A stretch of 64,000 nucleotides of DNA from JADJOY01 sp016713535 [NCBI: Deltaproteobacteria bacterium]. GTDB taxonomy: Bacteria; JADJOY01. Under the pieces are notes generated by a model. The model made no database searches and was not told the DNA's origin. It saw nothing but the letters and a program-made list of their open reading frames with translations. Each line of letters begins with the position of its first letter. Position 1 is the first letter of the stretch. Both the position numbers and the translations under genes were made by a program. Positions 18,671-28,114 of the stretch are shown in pieces. The stretch is taken from positions 86,511 to 150,510 of the forward strand of contig JADJOY010000029.1 of NCBI GenBank assembly GCA_016713535.1, given 5' to 3'.

Positions 18671-19435
18671 ATGGATCCCAAGCTCGGCTCGCACGTCCCT
18701 CGGCGGGCGCTGGTCCTCGCCGCCGGCAAGGGCGAACGCCTGCGTCCGCTCACCAGCACCGTTCCCAAGCCGCTGGTCGAGGTGGCGGGGCGTCCGCTGA
18801 TCGCCCACGCGCTCGGGTGGCTGCGCCACTTCGGAGTGCGGGAGGTGGCGATCAACCTCCACCACCTCGGCGACCAGATCCGCGCGGCGGTGGGCGACGG
18901 CTCGGCTTACGGCGTCTCGGTCCACTACTCGGAGGAGCCCGAGATCCTCGGCACGGGTGGCGCCATCCGCCAGCTCGCCGGGTGGCTCGCGGACGGACCG
19001 TTCGTCGTTGCCAACGCGGACATCGTCCACGGCGTGGACCTCGCCGCCCTCGCCGAGCTCCACCACGCCTCGGGCTCGCTGGCGACGCTCGCGCTCAGGC
19101 CCGACCCCGAGAGCGCGCGCTACGGGGAAATCTTCATCGACGGTACCGGTCGGATCGTGAGCTTCCTGGACGAGCCACCGCGGCGGGACGAGCTCGAGGC
19201 GCTCATGTTCACGGGCGTCCAGATCGTCGAGCCCTCGATCGTCCCGCGCATCCCGTGGCCGGGCGCCTCGAGCAGCACCGCCCACCTCTATCGACCGCTG
19301 GTTCGCGAGGGCGCGCCGCTCTACGGCCTGCGCTACGACGGCTACTGGAGCGACGCGGGCACGCCCACCTCCCTCGAGGCGCTCCGCGCGGATTTCGCGG
19401 CAAGACGGGTGGTGCTCGGCTACGACCTCGGTTGA
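18671..19435 (+). CDS. murU: MurU-like nucleotidyltransferase
   Basis: A 254-residue NDP-sugar pyrophosphorylase: LAAGKGERLRPLTSTVPKPLV is the nucleotide-binding signature, PFVVANADIVHGVDL carries the metal Asp, and ILGTGGAIRQ the sugar loop. It matches MurNAc-1-phosphate uridylyltransferase (MurU) in size and in GYWSDAGTPTSLEAL at the end. MurU makes UDP-MurNAc from MurNAc-1-P. Mannose-1-P guanylyl- or glucose-1-P thymidylyltransferase are alternatives, but amgK nearby on the same strand favours MurU. ATG at 18671 leaves 88 bases to the divergent EamA start. Confidence 0.82.
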   Translation: MDPKLGSHVPRRALVLAAGKGERLRPLTSTVPKPLVEVAGRPLIAHALGWLRHFGVREVAINLHHLGDQIRAAVGDGSAYGVSVHYSEEPEILGTGGAIRQLAGWLADGPFVVANADIVHGVDLAALAELHHASGSLATLALRPDPESARYGEIFIDGTGRIVSFLDEPPRRDELEALMFTGVQIVEPSIVPRIPWPGASSSTAHLYRPLVREGAPLYGLRYDGYWSDAGTPTSLEALRADFAARRVVLGYDLG

Positions 19436-19474
19436 CCCGCACCGGGCCGTGGGCTTACGGTCGAATGGGAGTCC

Positions 19475-22315
19475 ATGATCGGGCCTCCTCTGGATCGAGC
19501 CTCAGCCGTGGATTCACCCCCCCTGACCACGATTCCCGAGACGGTGCCGGCGGTCGACGTCCGCCTGCTCTCGATCAGCGCCCGCGAGTTCTTCGTCTAC
19601 ACGCTGGTCGACGGCCGCGCCGACGTGCGCCAGCTCGTGGCGCGCTCCGGCCTCCGCCAGGCCGATCTGCTGCGGAGCCTCCGCATCCTCGCCGGCGCGG
19701 GAGCGATCCAACTGCCGGGCTTCGAGCCTTCGTCGGACGAGGGGATCGCGCTGCCGAGCGCCGCCGCCGCGAGCGAGGCCGCGCGGGGCAGCGAGCCGCT
19801 GGTGCGCGTGCTCGCGCGGGTGCACCGCGGCGGGGGCTCGGGGACGGTGGTCGTCGAGCGCGGGCGTGCCGCGATGCGCATCACGTTCATCCGCGGCGAG
19901 ATCGTCGACGTCTCCGCGGCCTTCACGGGTGAGTTCTTCGGCACCTTCCTGCTCGAGCGCGGCAAGATCACCATGGGCGAGTTGCAGCTCTCGTTGCAGC
20001 GCATGTATGGCGAGAAGCGCCGCCAGGGCGAGGTGCTCGCGGAGATGGGGCTGGTCCGCGACGACGAGCTGCCCGGGTTGCTCGCGGCGCACGCCGCGGA
20101 GCGGGTCGCGGATGGGGTCGGCTGGGAGGGCGCCGAGGTCCGCTTTCTCGACGGCGAGACCGTGATCGGCCGCCCGCTCGCGATCGCGACCTCGCAGGTG
20201 CTCTTCCGCGCGATCCTCGAGCGCACACCGGTGGGGGTGTTGAGCGCGGAGCTCGACCCCCACGTCGCCGACCGGCTCGTGCCTCGGGTCGCCGCGGAAG
20301 ACCTCGATGCGGCCCGCCTCGGCTCCACCGAGGGCCGGGTGTGGTCCGCGCTCCACGGACCGGACGCACGGATGGCGGCGGTGCTCGCGCAGCCCGATCT
20401 CGCCGCCGACCGCGCGCGACGCTTCCTGCTCGCGGTGCTGGTGCTCGGCTACGTGGACGTCGACCGAGAGGATCCGCCCGCGACCCCCGAGGCGACCGCT
20501 CCGTCCGCGGCCGAGCTGGCGCGGGTCGCCGCCGACGCCAGCGCCGTCGCGGCGCACTCGCGGGCGCGGCCCGCCGCGCAAGCGCCTCCCGCCGCGGCGC
20601 CGGAGCTCCTCGTCGCCGGCGTCGCGGTGCCCGACAGCGGCGATCTGGCGCGGATCCCCGCGGTGGCGGTGCTCAGGGCGTTCCTCACCTCGCCGCGCGC
20701 GGGGCGGCTGGTGTTCGAGCGTGGCAAGGCCCAGAAGATCGTCGACCTCGGTGGCCGCGGCGCGATCGGCACGGTGCTCAGCGTCAACGCCGACCCGCCG
20801 TTCGGGAACTACCTGCTCGAGCGGGGCGTGATCGGTTTCGACGCCTACGAGCGCACGCTCCACCGCATGTACGCCGAGCGCCGTCGCCACGGCGAGGTGC
20901 TGGTGGACGATGGCGTGCTGAGCGCGGCGGAGCTGGAGCTCCACCTTCGCGCGCACCTCGAGCACCGGCTCGTCGAGCTCTTCGGCTGGAGCGACGGCCA
21001 CTACCAGTTCTCGGACTCCGCCGTCGCGGCGCGCGAGAGCCACGTCGATCCGGTCCGACTCCTCTATCTGGGCGCGCGGTCCTCGCTCGGTGACGGCTGG
21101 ATCGCCGCCGAGATCGCGCGGGTCCACGAGGACGTGGTGGTGGCGTCGCCCCGGACGGACGTCAGCAACCTCGGGCTCGAGCCCGAGGATCAGGCGCTCT
21201 GGGAGTCGCTGGTGGGTGCGGGCCGCACGGTGCGCGAGCTCCTCGACGAAGCGGGGGCGAGCACCGACGCGCGAGCCCGCCTGCTGGTGTCGCTCGCCTT
21301 CGCGGGAGCGATCGAGTTCCGTCCAGCGGGTGCCGCCGCGCCGGTGCGAGCGCAGGCGGTGGACGAGCCGGGGGCCACGCCATCGGCGCACCACCGCCGC
21401 GAGCCGTTGCCCGAGTCACCGACCGACGCCGTGTTGCTCCAGCGCGAGGCTCGCAGCCACATCCGCACCATCCACATCCGCCAGACGACGCGCGCCCCGG
21501 CGGCTGCCGACCGCACCCAGCCGGGCTACCGGCGGCCGCGGCTCTCGGCGCTCTCGGGCTTCGGCGAGCAGGCCGAGTTCGAGGACAAGATCGCGGGCCG
21601 CGCCTGGGAGGGCGACGTCGACATCGAGTTCGTGCGCGAGAACCTCTCCAAGACGCTCAAGTGGATGAGCCACCAGCACCGCTTCAAGATCCTCGACGCC
21701 CACGAGTCCCTCACCACCGACGAGCTCGAGGAGCGCTACCAGAAGCGCCGCGAGGGATTCGACCCCGACAACCGCCGCTACGCCGGGATGCCCGAAGACC
21801 TTCGCAACCTGGCGCGCGAGATCTGTCAGGTGATCGACGAGGCGTGGCAGTTCCTTCGCGACGAGCCGCGCCGCATCGAGTACCGGCGCGGGATCTTCGG
21901 CGAGTCGAACCTGGCCCTCGAGGCCGACGTCCAGTTCAAGAAGGGCGACGTGCTGCTGTTCTGGAAGCGCGAGCCCGAGGCGGCGATCCCGCTCTACATG
22001 TCGGCGATCGACCTCTACCCCAAGAACCCCGACTATCACGCGGCGCTCGGGCTCGCGGTTTACCGCGCCAACCGCAAGCGCTTGGGCGAGGCCCTCGGCC
22101 ACATCGAGCGCGGCATCCGGCTGCGGGGCGAGTCCGAGCTGCCGTACATGTACCTGGGAATGATCTACCGCGACGAGGGCGCGCGGCAGAAGGCTGCGGA
22201 CGCCTTCAAGCGGGCGCTCCAGGTGAACCCGCGCAGCAAGGACGCGCGCGCGCTCCTCGAGCGGCTGCTGCGCGGCGCGAGCGGCGATCCGTCCGACGAC
22301 GCCACCTCGGAGTGA
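19475..22315 (+). CDS. DUF4388 x2 / J-like / TPR multidomain protein
   Basis: A 946-residue cytoplasmic protein. Residues 25-80 form a winged-helix-like unit (LVDGRADVRQLVARSGLRQADLLRSL). DUF4388 units lie at about 110-225 and 395-512, each with the strand pattern GxxVFERGxAxKI followed by FGxxLLERGxI and an RMYxExRRxGEVL helix. A J-domain-like helical unit without clear HPD lies at about 720-795 (HRFKILDAHESLTTDELEERYQKR), then TPRs at 810-930. DUF4388 (PATAN-type) proteins are linked to signalling and gliding in Myxococcota and cyanobacteria; this role is inferred. A smaller relative is encoded after hisG at 23753. Confidence 0.78.
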   Translation: MIGPPLDRASAVDSPPLTTIPETVPAVDVRLLSISAREFFVYTLVDGRADVRQLVARSGLRQADLLRSLRILAGAGAIQLPGFEPSSDEGIALPSAAAASEAARGSEPLVRVLARVHRGGGSGTVVVERGRAAMRITFIRGEIVDVSAAFTGEFFGTFLLERGKITMGELQLSLQRMYGEKRRQGEVLAEMGLVRDDELPGLLAAHAAERVADGVGWEGAEVRFLDGETVIGRPLAIATSQVLFRAILERTPVGVLSAELDPHVADRLVPRVAAEDLDAARLGSTEGRVWSALHGPDARMAAVLAQPDLAADRARRFLLAVLVLGYVDVDREDPPATPEATAPSAAELARVAADASAVAAHSRARPAAQAPPAAAPELLVAGVAVPDSGDLARIPAVAVLRAFLTSPRAGRLVFERGKAQKIVDLGGRGAIGTVLSVNADPPFGNYLLERGVIGFDAYERTLHRMYAERRRHGEVLVDDGVLSAAELELHLRAHLEHRLVELFGWSDGHYQFSDSAVAARESHVDPVRLLYLGARSSLGDGWIAAEIARVHEDVVVASPRTDVSNLGLEPEDQALWESLVGAGRTVRELLDEAGASTDARARLLVSLAFAGAIEFRPAGAAAPVRAQAVDEPGATPSAHHRREPLPESPTDAVLLQREARSHIRTIHIRQTTRAPAAADRTQPGYRRPRLSALSGFGEQAEFEDKIAGRAWEGDVDIEFVRENLSKTLKWMSHQHRFKILDAHESLTTDELEERYQKRREGFDPDNRRYAGMPEDLRNLAREICQVIDEAWQFLRDEPRRIEYRRGIFGESNLALEADVQFKKGDVLLFWKREPEAAIPLYMSAIDLYPKNPDYHAALGLAVYRANRKRLGEALGHIERGIRLRGESELPYMYLGMIYRDEGARQKAADAFKRALQVNPRSKDARALLERLLRGASGDPSDDATSE

Positions 22316-22330
22316 GCGGGCACCGAGCAG

Positions 22331-22538
22331 GGGGCTGTTCCAGCCCCCCGCCCGCGCGGAGTGAATCCGCGCGGGTCCCACCCCCGAGTCACTCGCTTCG
22401 CTCGTGGCGTCGCGCTGAGGCTGTGAACGTTTCCCTCTGGGTTGCTCCCGGAAGCCGCGTAGGCCCGGCGACGGGGGATGGAACCCCCGTCGCTACGATG
22501 ACTTTCGTAGCGCGGCGGGCTCCGTCCCCCCGCGGCGC
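22331..22538. repeat. Composite palindromic repeat, copy A
   Basis: No gene lies in this gap. Three blocks recur almost unchanged at 25446-25619: the hairpin GGGGCTGTTCCAGCCCC (22331-22347), the segment CTTCGCTCGTGGCGTCGCGC, and a segment with GGAACCCCCGTCGCTACGAT, TTTCGTAGCG and CTCCGTCCCCCCGCGGCGC. Each block is itself palindromic. Both copies follow a DUF4388/J-like gene in the same orientation. Confidence 0.75.
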
Positions 22539-22727
22539 TTCGCTCTGGCTCGATTTCTTCACAGGCGCGCTGCGACGCGCCATGTGACGGGTCCATTCGT
22601 GGCTCGAGCCGGGACGTGCCGCTGGCCGCCGGGGCCATCGAGACACGTCCGGGCGCGCGCTAGGGCTTCCGGGTTCATCGCATCACCGGCGGTGCCGCGT
22701 TTCCGCGGCGTCGTCCACGAGGACCGC

Positions 22728-23657
22728 ATGGCTCCCGCCAAGAAATCGACTCGCCCGGCGAAGTCCGCCGCGCCCGCCGCGCCGGCCCCGCTGCTCAAGC
22801 TCGGCCTGCCCAAGGGCAGCCTCCAGGACGCCACCGTGCGGCTCTTCGCCAAGGCCGGCTGGAACGTGATGGCGAGCGGCCGCGGCTACTATCCCCCCAT
22901 CGACGACAAGGAGATCCAGGCGCGCCTGATCCGCGCGCAGGAGATGGCTCGGTACGTCGAGGACGGACTGCTCGACGTGGGCCTGACCGGGCGCGACTGG
23001 GTGCTCGAGCAGAACGCCAAGGTCCACGAGGTCGCCGAGCTCCAGTACGCACGCGCCGGGCTGGGCAAGGTGCGCTGGGTGATCGCGGTACCCGAGGCGT
23101 CGCCCATCCACCGGGTCGAGGACCTGCAGGGCAAGCGCATCGCGACCGAGCTGGTGGGCTTCACGCGCCGCTACCTGAAGGGCCGGGGCGTGACCGCCAA
23201 GGTCGAGTTCTCGTGGGGCGCCACCGAGGTCAAGCCGCCCGAGCTCGCCTACGCGATCGTCGAGCTCACCGAGACCGGCAGCTCGCTCAGGGCCAATCAC
23301 CTGCGCATCGTCGACACCATCCTCGAGTCCACCACGCTCTTGATCGCCAACCGTGAGTCGTGGAAGGACCCCTGGAAGCGCCGCAAGATGGAGAGCATGG
23401 CGCTGCTCCTGGGCGGCGCGCTGCGCGCCGAGACCAAGGTCGGCCTCAAGATGAACGTCCACGAGGGTCACCTGGGCGAGGTGCAGGAGCTGCTCCCGGC
23501 GCTGCACACGCCGACGCTCGCGACGCTCTCGGACAAGGGCTGGTTCAGCCTCGAGGTGGTGGTGGACGAGCAGCTCGTGCGGGACCTGGTGCCGCGGCTC
23601 AAGCAGTTCGGCGCCACCGGCATCATCGAGTATCCGCTCAACAAGGTGGTGCCCTGA
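22728..23657 (+). CDS. hisG: ATP phosphoribosyltransferase, long form
   Basis: First enzyme of histidine synthesis: condenses ATP with PRPP. The 309-residue length and the C-terminal domain ([39 protein letters not shown] split over residues 270-309) show the long, hexameric, histidine-feedback-inhibited form that needs no HisZ. Family motifs are [26 protein letters not shown] and [12 protein letters not shown] with the PRPP-binding loop around [12 protein letters not shown]. The N-terminus adds a 20-residue Lys/Pro/Ala tail ([18 protein letters not shown]) not seen in typical HisG. ATG at 22728 is used. No other his gene is in the window; hisG sits alone between the two DUF4388 genes. Confidence 0.95.
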   Translation: MAPAKKSTRPAKSAAPAAPAPLLKLGLPKGSLQDATVRLFAKAGWNVMASGRGYYPPIDDKEIQARLIRAQEMARYVEDGLLDVGLTGRDWVLEQNAKVHEVAELQYARAGLGKVRWVIAVPEASPIHRVEDLQGKRIATELVGFTRRYLKGRGVTAKVEFSWGATEVKPPELAYAIVELTETGSSLRANHLRIVDTILESTTLLIANRESWKDPWKRRKMESMALLLGGALRAETKVGLKMNVHEGHLGEVQELLPALHTPTLATLSDKGWFSLEVVVDEQLVRDLVPRLKQFGATGIIEYPLNKVVP

Positions 23658-23752
23658 GCCAGGCGTGGGCCTCGCGCCGCAGCCGCGAAAAGCGCCCGGA
23701 AATGAACCCTCGTGACGGCTCGCGCGTCGTGTAAGATCGCGAGCCAGCCGCC

Positions 23753-25432
23753 ATGAACCCATCCGATCTCTCGCTCAAGCTGCGCGTCAACATGGGTGCG
23801 CTCAAGGGAGTGCGTCTCACCTCCACGGACGGGCTCTTGCTGTCGCTCGTCGACGGCAACCGATCGGTCGACGACGTGGTGCGCTCGGCGCCGCTGCCGC
23901 GCGACCAGGTGCTGGAGGCGGTCACGCGGCTGCGGGCGGCGGGAGTGCTGCTCGCCCCCGGCGAAGCGGCACCTGCCGCGGCACCCGCTCGACCTGCGCC
24001 CCCGGCGTCGACCCGCGTCCGGCCGGGTGGTGGGGAAGACGTGCCGTTCGTCGAGGTCAAGACCGACGAGGTCATCGCCAACCCGGCCACGTGGGTGAAG
24101 CAGGCGATGGCGACCAGCGCGGAGCCACTGCGCGACAAGACGCCCTCCGCGGTGGTGCGTGCCGCCCAGGTCGAGGCCGAGTTCCTCGACCGCCTCGACC
24201 TCGACGGAACGCCCGAGCTCGACCCCAAGCCGCCGCCCCCGCCGGTGCGCCGCGTGCGCTCGGGACCGTGGCAGGCCAAGGGCAAGACCGAGACCGGCAG
24301 CCTCAAGAACGACCCGATCTACCGGCTGCTGCGCGACTACTACAACGACAAGCGCTCGGGACTGCTCAAGGTCGAGACCGAGAAGGACTGGCGCGAGATC
24401 TACTTCTTCCGCGGCCACCCGAACTACGTCCGCGAGCCCAACCCGAAGTACCGCTTCGGCGAGTCGCTCGAGCGCAGTGGGCTCGTGAGCCCGTTCGACG
24501 TCGCCGACGCCCAGAAGATCGCCGAGAAGGAGAAACTCCTCCTCGGGCTGGTGCTGGTCGAGCTCGGCAGCCTCACCGAGTTCCAGATCAAGGGGATCGT
24601 GCGCACGCTCGTCGAGGTGCGGATCTCCGACATCTTCGGCTGGGATCGCGGCAACTACACCTTCACCGCCGACGACCGCGAGCGCGACGACCTGGTGCTC
24701 ACCCAGGTCGACATGAGCCGTATCCTGTTCTTCGGGCTCAAGACCAAGTTCCCGTGGGAGAAGGCGCGGATCGAGCTCGAGCGCGACCAGGACCGCTACC
24801 TGGTGCGCAACCCGGAGATGGCGCAGGCCGTGGCGCGTCTCAAGCTGGCGGATCGCGAGCGGCGCTTCCTCGACGACGTGATCGACGGCGCGCGCACGCT
24901 GCGCCAGATCATCGGCTACTCGACCCTCAAGGGCTCCTCGACCTGGCAGCTCCTGCACGCCCTGATCGTCACGGGGTTCGTGACCTTCGCGGAAAACGCG
25001 CAGATGGACGTGGTGTCGAGCAAGCTCGCGCTCGACGTCGAGAAGAAGATCGCGACCCTGCGCGGCGCCACTCACTTCGACGTGCTCGAGGTGCACTGGA
25101 CCGCGCTCGACTTCGAGATTCGCGCCGGCTACGAGCGACTGCTCAAGGAGTACAGCCTCGACCGGCGTGAGGTGCAGAACGCCTCGCAGGAAGTCCACGA
25201 CAAGTACAGGATCGTGCTCGACCGGGTCGAGCTCGCCTACCGCAGCATCCACGAGTCGGGACCGCGGCGGACCTACCGCGAGAGCGTGATCCCCGACGAC
25301 AAGATCCGCTTCGCGGCGACCTTCAACGTCCAGCAGGCCAAGAACTACAAGTTCATGGGTGACATGCGCCAGGCGAAAGAGTGCTTCGACCGCGCCCGCG
25401 AGCTCGCGCCCAACGTCAAAGTCGATCTCTGA
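23753..25432 (+). CDS. DUF4388-like / J-like protein, relative of the 19475 product
   Basis: A 559-residue protein with the same plan as the gene before hisG but shorter: N-terminal winged-helix-like unit (LVDGNRSVDDVVRSAPLPRD, residues 32-51), one DUF4388-like unit at about 185-310 (LLKVETEKDWREIYFFRGHP), a helical unit with YSTLKGSSTWQLLHAL, a J-like helical segment at 436-510 (VLEVHWTALDFEIRAGYERL) without clear HPD, and a C-terminal TPR-like helix pair. Likely cytoplasmic scaffold or signalling protein; no catalytic residues seen. The gap from hisG is 95 bases. Confidence 0.75.
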   Translation: MNPSDLSLKLRVNMGALKGVRLTSTDGLLLSLVDGNRSVDDVVRSAPLPRDQVLEAVTRLRAAGVLLAPGEAAPAAAPARPAPPASTRVRPGGGEDVPFVEVKTDEVIANPATWVKQAMATSAEPLRDKTPSAVVRAAQVEAEFLDRLDLDGTPELDPKPPPPPVRRVRSGPWQAKGKTETGSLKNDPIYRLLRDYYNDKRSGLLKVETEKDWREIYFFRGHPNYVREPNPKYRFGESLERSGLVSPFDVADAQKIAEKEKLLLGLVLVELGSLTEFQIKGIVRTLVEVRISDIFGWDRGNYTFTADDRERDDLVLTQVDMSRILFFGLKTKFPWEKARIELERDQDRYLVRNPEMAQAVARLKLADRERRFLDDVIDGARTLRQIIGYSTLKGSSTWQLLHALIVTGFVTFAENAQMDVVSSKLALDVEKKIATLRGATHFDVLEVHWTALDFEIRAGYERLLKEYSLDRREVQNASQEVHDKYRIVLDRVELAYRSIHESGPRRTYRESVIPDDKIRFAATFNVQQAKNYKFMGDMRQAKECFDRARELAPNVKVDL

Positions 25433-25445
25433 GTGCGGGTCTCTC

Positions 25446-25738
25446 GGGGGGCTGTTCCAGCCCCCACCCCGCCGGACCGCAGTGTCAATCCGGCGGGTCA
25501 CCAAAGGCCGCCGCGAGGGCGCACTCGCTTCGCTCGTGGCGTCGCGCCGCGACGGAGGATGGAACCCCCGTCGCTACGATGGTTTTCGTAGCGCGGGGGC
25601 TCCGTCCCCCCGCGGCGCGAGACCGCCGAATGGCTTTGCGCTCGAGCACGTTCCAGCCCCTCGCCCGCGACGGGCTCTGCGCGGCCCGCCGGAGGCGGGC
25701 CCTCCAGACCGGGAGGGGCACGCGCCGCGTGCCCGGCG
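25446..25738. repeat. Composite palindromic repeat, copy B, plus GGGCACGC hairpin
   Basis: 25446-25619 matches copy A at 22331-22538 in all three blocks and in order, with insert lengths differing between blocks. At 25711-25738 a hairpin GGGCACGC...GCGTGCCC follows, nearly the same as the three at 42726-43072. No coding potential beyond short shadows is seen up to the GH44 stop at 25803. Confidence 0.75.
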
Positions 25739-25802
25739 AACCGGGATGGCGTCACGCCGCCGAGGCCGTGGATCGCGGTCGGCCGCCGCGCGTCCGCCCG
25801 GC

Positions 25803-27425
25803 TCAGCCGCTCGGGTCGGTGCCGGGGATGGCGAGGATGGCGATGCTGGTCGCCGAGAGCGGTACGCTCGCCACACCGCCCGCCACGTTCAGGTCGGCCT
25901 TGCGCACGATCGTCGCGCCACCGTCGTTCGAGTAGAGCCGCGCGGCCCCCGACGGCGAGAACGCGCCCACGCCGACCTTCACCGTGCGCGCCGACGCTCG
26001 CTCGTTGACGAGCACGATCGTCAGTCCGCTGGCGCCTGTGGCGGCGTAGGCCTGGAGCTCGGTCTCGCTCACGCTCGCGCGCACGCTCGTCGACTCGAAC
26101 GCGGCGCCAGCGCCGTCGTAGTTCCGGAACAGCCGGTACGCCGCGAACGCCCGCTCGCCGGCTCCGGGGGGCGCCCACGCGGTGGCGAGGTCCATCCCCT
26201 CGCGGCCGAGGATGCCGAGGACCTCGGCGTAGGTCACCGCACCGATCGCCTCGTCGTGGTGGTAGAAGTCGAACTCGCTGAGCGCGAGCTTGGTGCCCGG
26301 ATAGTTCTGCGCCACCCAGTCGCGCATGCGCGGCACCAGCCGGATCTGCGCGTCGATCCACGATGGGTCGGTGTACGTCGGGTCCCACAGCGAGCGTGTA
26401 ATCGCCGGCGGGCTCCCGCCCTGCGGGTAGTAGTGGAGATCGAGGTAGTGGAGGATCCGCCTCCCGTGCGCCTGCTCGTAGGCCTTCGCCTGCTGGAGCA
26501 GCCACGCCGTGAGCTCGACGCCACCGTGGGCGGCGCGGTCGGGTGAGCTCGGGAAGCAGCCCTGCGAGACGTCGTCGGCGTCGGAACAGAAGTAGTTGGG
26601 CCAGCCCCACTCGGCGGGGCCGGCGATCTGGGCGGTCGGGTCGGCGTCGAGGATCGCCACCGCGTGATCGCGCATCCGCTGCCACAGCTCGTCGTAGGTG
26701 AGCCGGGTCTTGCGGATGTCGTGGTGGGTCGAGCTCCACAGGTTGGGCTCGTTGTCGAGGGCGTAGATGCGCTGGCCGTTCGAGGGGCCGAACTTCTGCA
26801 CCAGGTAAGCCGCCCACTGGCCGACCCACGCCGGATCGACCGCCATGCTGGTGCGCGTCGCGCTGCCGCAGTCGATGTAGGCCCCCGAACTCGGGTTCAC
26901 GCCGCTGCCGCAGTTGGTGTCGTAGGGGTCGAACGACGTCTGGCTCGGGTACGCACTCTTCGGGCAGCCGCAGTCGAATGGGTGGCCGTACCTGGGGGGC
27001 GCCTTCGCCACCCAGCCGATCGTCGGCACCGTCAGGAGCGCCTTCGCGCCGTGGCTCGCGAGTGTCGCGAGCAGGGCGTTGGCGCCGCTTTGCTCCTTGG
27101 GATCGGCGGGCGGGTTCGCGCACCAGCCGTCGGCGTCGTTCCAGCAGCCCGGGACGTTCTCGAAGTACCAGTCGGCGGCGGTGTTCTGGACGTCGATCAG
27201 GTAGTTGTAGCGGGTGACCGAGTTGCCGCCCCAGCGCCCCGCCGCGATCCGACCGGCCGAGAGCTGGGTGGCATCGGGGAAGTTGAGCCCGTAGATCCCG
27301 GGCGAGATCGCGCGCCGATCGGCGGCGGTGTCGACGCTCACCGAGAGCAGGTCACACGTCGCCGCGAGGTTGATGGCGAGCGCGAACCCCGCCACCGCGA
27401 TGGCCGACCGTCGTGTGCGTTTCAC
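25803..27425 (-). CDS. Secreted glycoside hydrolase family 44
   Basis: A 540-residue exported enzyme with a signal peptide (residues 1-22). GH44 features are AGRWGGNSVTRYNYLID (68-78 region), acid/base Glu226 in YALDNEPNLW, and nucleophile Glu384 in LALSEFDFY, with HYLDLHYYPQ between them. GH44 enzymes are endoglucanases and xyloglucanases with a TIM barrel and a beta-sandwich; the last 130 residues (TIVLVNERASARTVKV) fit the sandwich. Several Cys residues suggest disulfides. It hydrolyses plant or bacterial beta-glucans outside the cell. The gene stands alone on the minus strand. Confidence 0.87.
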   Translation of the reverse strand: MKRTRRSAIAVAGFALAINLAATCDLLSVSVDTAADRRAISPGIYGLNFPDATQLSAGRIAAGRWGGNSVTRYNYLIDVQNTAADWYFENVPGCWNDADGWCANPPADPKEQSGANALLATLASHGAKALLTVPTIGWVAKAPPRYGHPFDCGCPKSAYPSQTSFDPYDTNCGSGVNPSSGAYIDCGSATRTSMAVDPAWVGQWAAYLVQKFGPSNGQRIYALDNEPNLWSSTHHDIRKTRLTYDELWQRMRDHAVAILDADPTAQIAGPAEWGWPNYFCSDADDVSQGCFPSSPDRAAHGGVELTAWLLQQAKAYEQAHGRRILHYLDLHYYPQGGSPPAITRSLWDPTYTDPSWIDAQIRLVPRMRDWVAQNYPGTKLALSEFDFYHHDEAIGAVTYAEVLGILGREGMDLATAWAPPGAGERAFAAYRLFRNYDGAGAAFESTSVRASVSETELQAYAATGASGLTIVLVNERASARTVKVGVGAFSPSGAARLYSNDGGATIVRKADLNVAGGVASVPLSATSIAILAIPGTDPSG

Positions 27426-27514
27426 CCCACGATTTCAGGACTCCGCGAGGCACAAGTCAATCGGGAGAAGCGCTCGTTCCGGGGCGCCGACCGGCGAGCG
27501 CCTGCGGTGTCGCC

Positions 27515-28114
27515 TCACCTCGACGGCCAGATCCTGCGCGCGATCGGTAGGCACAAGAGCATCACCGCGCCGTTGGCGAAACCGAACCAGGGTGGGGCGA
27601 GGAAGAAGGGGGCGCCGAGCCGGTGCCCGATCCAGTTCATCGCCAGACGCTCGGCGCTCGACACGATCAGCAGCACGCCGCCCCAGTACTGGATGTCGTT
27701 GGAGAGCGGGCGCAGCACCCGGAACAGCGCCGCGCCGCCGAGGCCGATCGCCCACGCCATCCCGAGGTAGGCGTGCTTCGCCTCCGCCCAGACCGGCGAG
27801 CGCGCGCACATCTTGTCCTGCGCCCACACCGGGAAGATCGCCAGGATGATGAGCAGCAGCCACAGCAGGTTGCGCTGGTTGCGGCGGTGGTCGGCCGAGA
27901 ACTCGAAGCCGAACTGCTTGGGCGTGGTGCGCATCATCTGCGCGCACACCTTGCAGTAGAAGCGTCGGTAGGGCTCGAGACCGGCCAGCTCGATGGTGCG
28001 GCCGCAGCCGCGGCACTCCGTGGTGGGCGGGATCTCGAGAGGTGGGCGCTGCCACCAGCGGCGCCTCGCGGGCGCCTCCGGTGCGCCCTCGGCGTCGGCG
28101 GTGGTGGTGTTCAT
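27515..28114 (-). CDS. Zinc-ribbon membrane protein of unknown function
   Basis: A 199-residue protein with an N-terminal zinc ribbon (CRGCGRTIELAG ... FYCKVCAQMM, two CxxC pairs at about residues 34-65) followed by four hydrophobic segments (LLWLLLIILAIFPVW, AYLGMAWAIGLGGAALF, YWGGVLLIVSS, FGFANGAVMLLCLP). I do not recognise a named family. ATG at 28114 overlaps the stop of the upstream GRAM-receiver-PilZ gene (ATGA), so the two are co-translated and probably act together at the membrane. Confidence 0.72.
   Translation of the reverse strand: MNTTTADAEGAPEAPARRRWWQRPPLEIPPTTECRGCGRTIELAGLEPYRRFYCKVCAQMMRTTPKQFGFEFSADHRRNQRNLLWLLLIILAIFPVWAQDKMCARSPVWAEAKHAYLGMAWAIGLGGAALFRVLRPLSNDIQYWGGVLLIVSSAERLAMNWIGHRLGAPFFLAPPWFGFANGAVMLLCLPIARRIWPSR

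Noticed and set aside
19514-21394. Long minus-strand frame across the DUF4388 gene
   Set aside because: Low-complexity Arg/Glu/His product, no start signal; shadow of a GC-rich gene.
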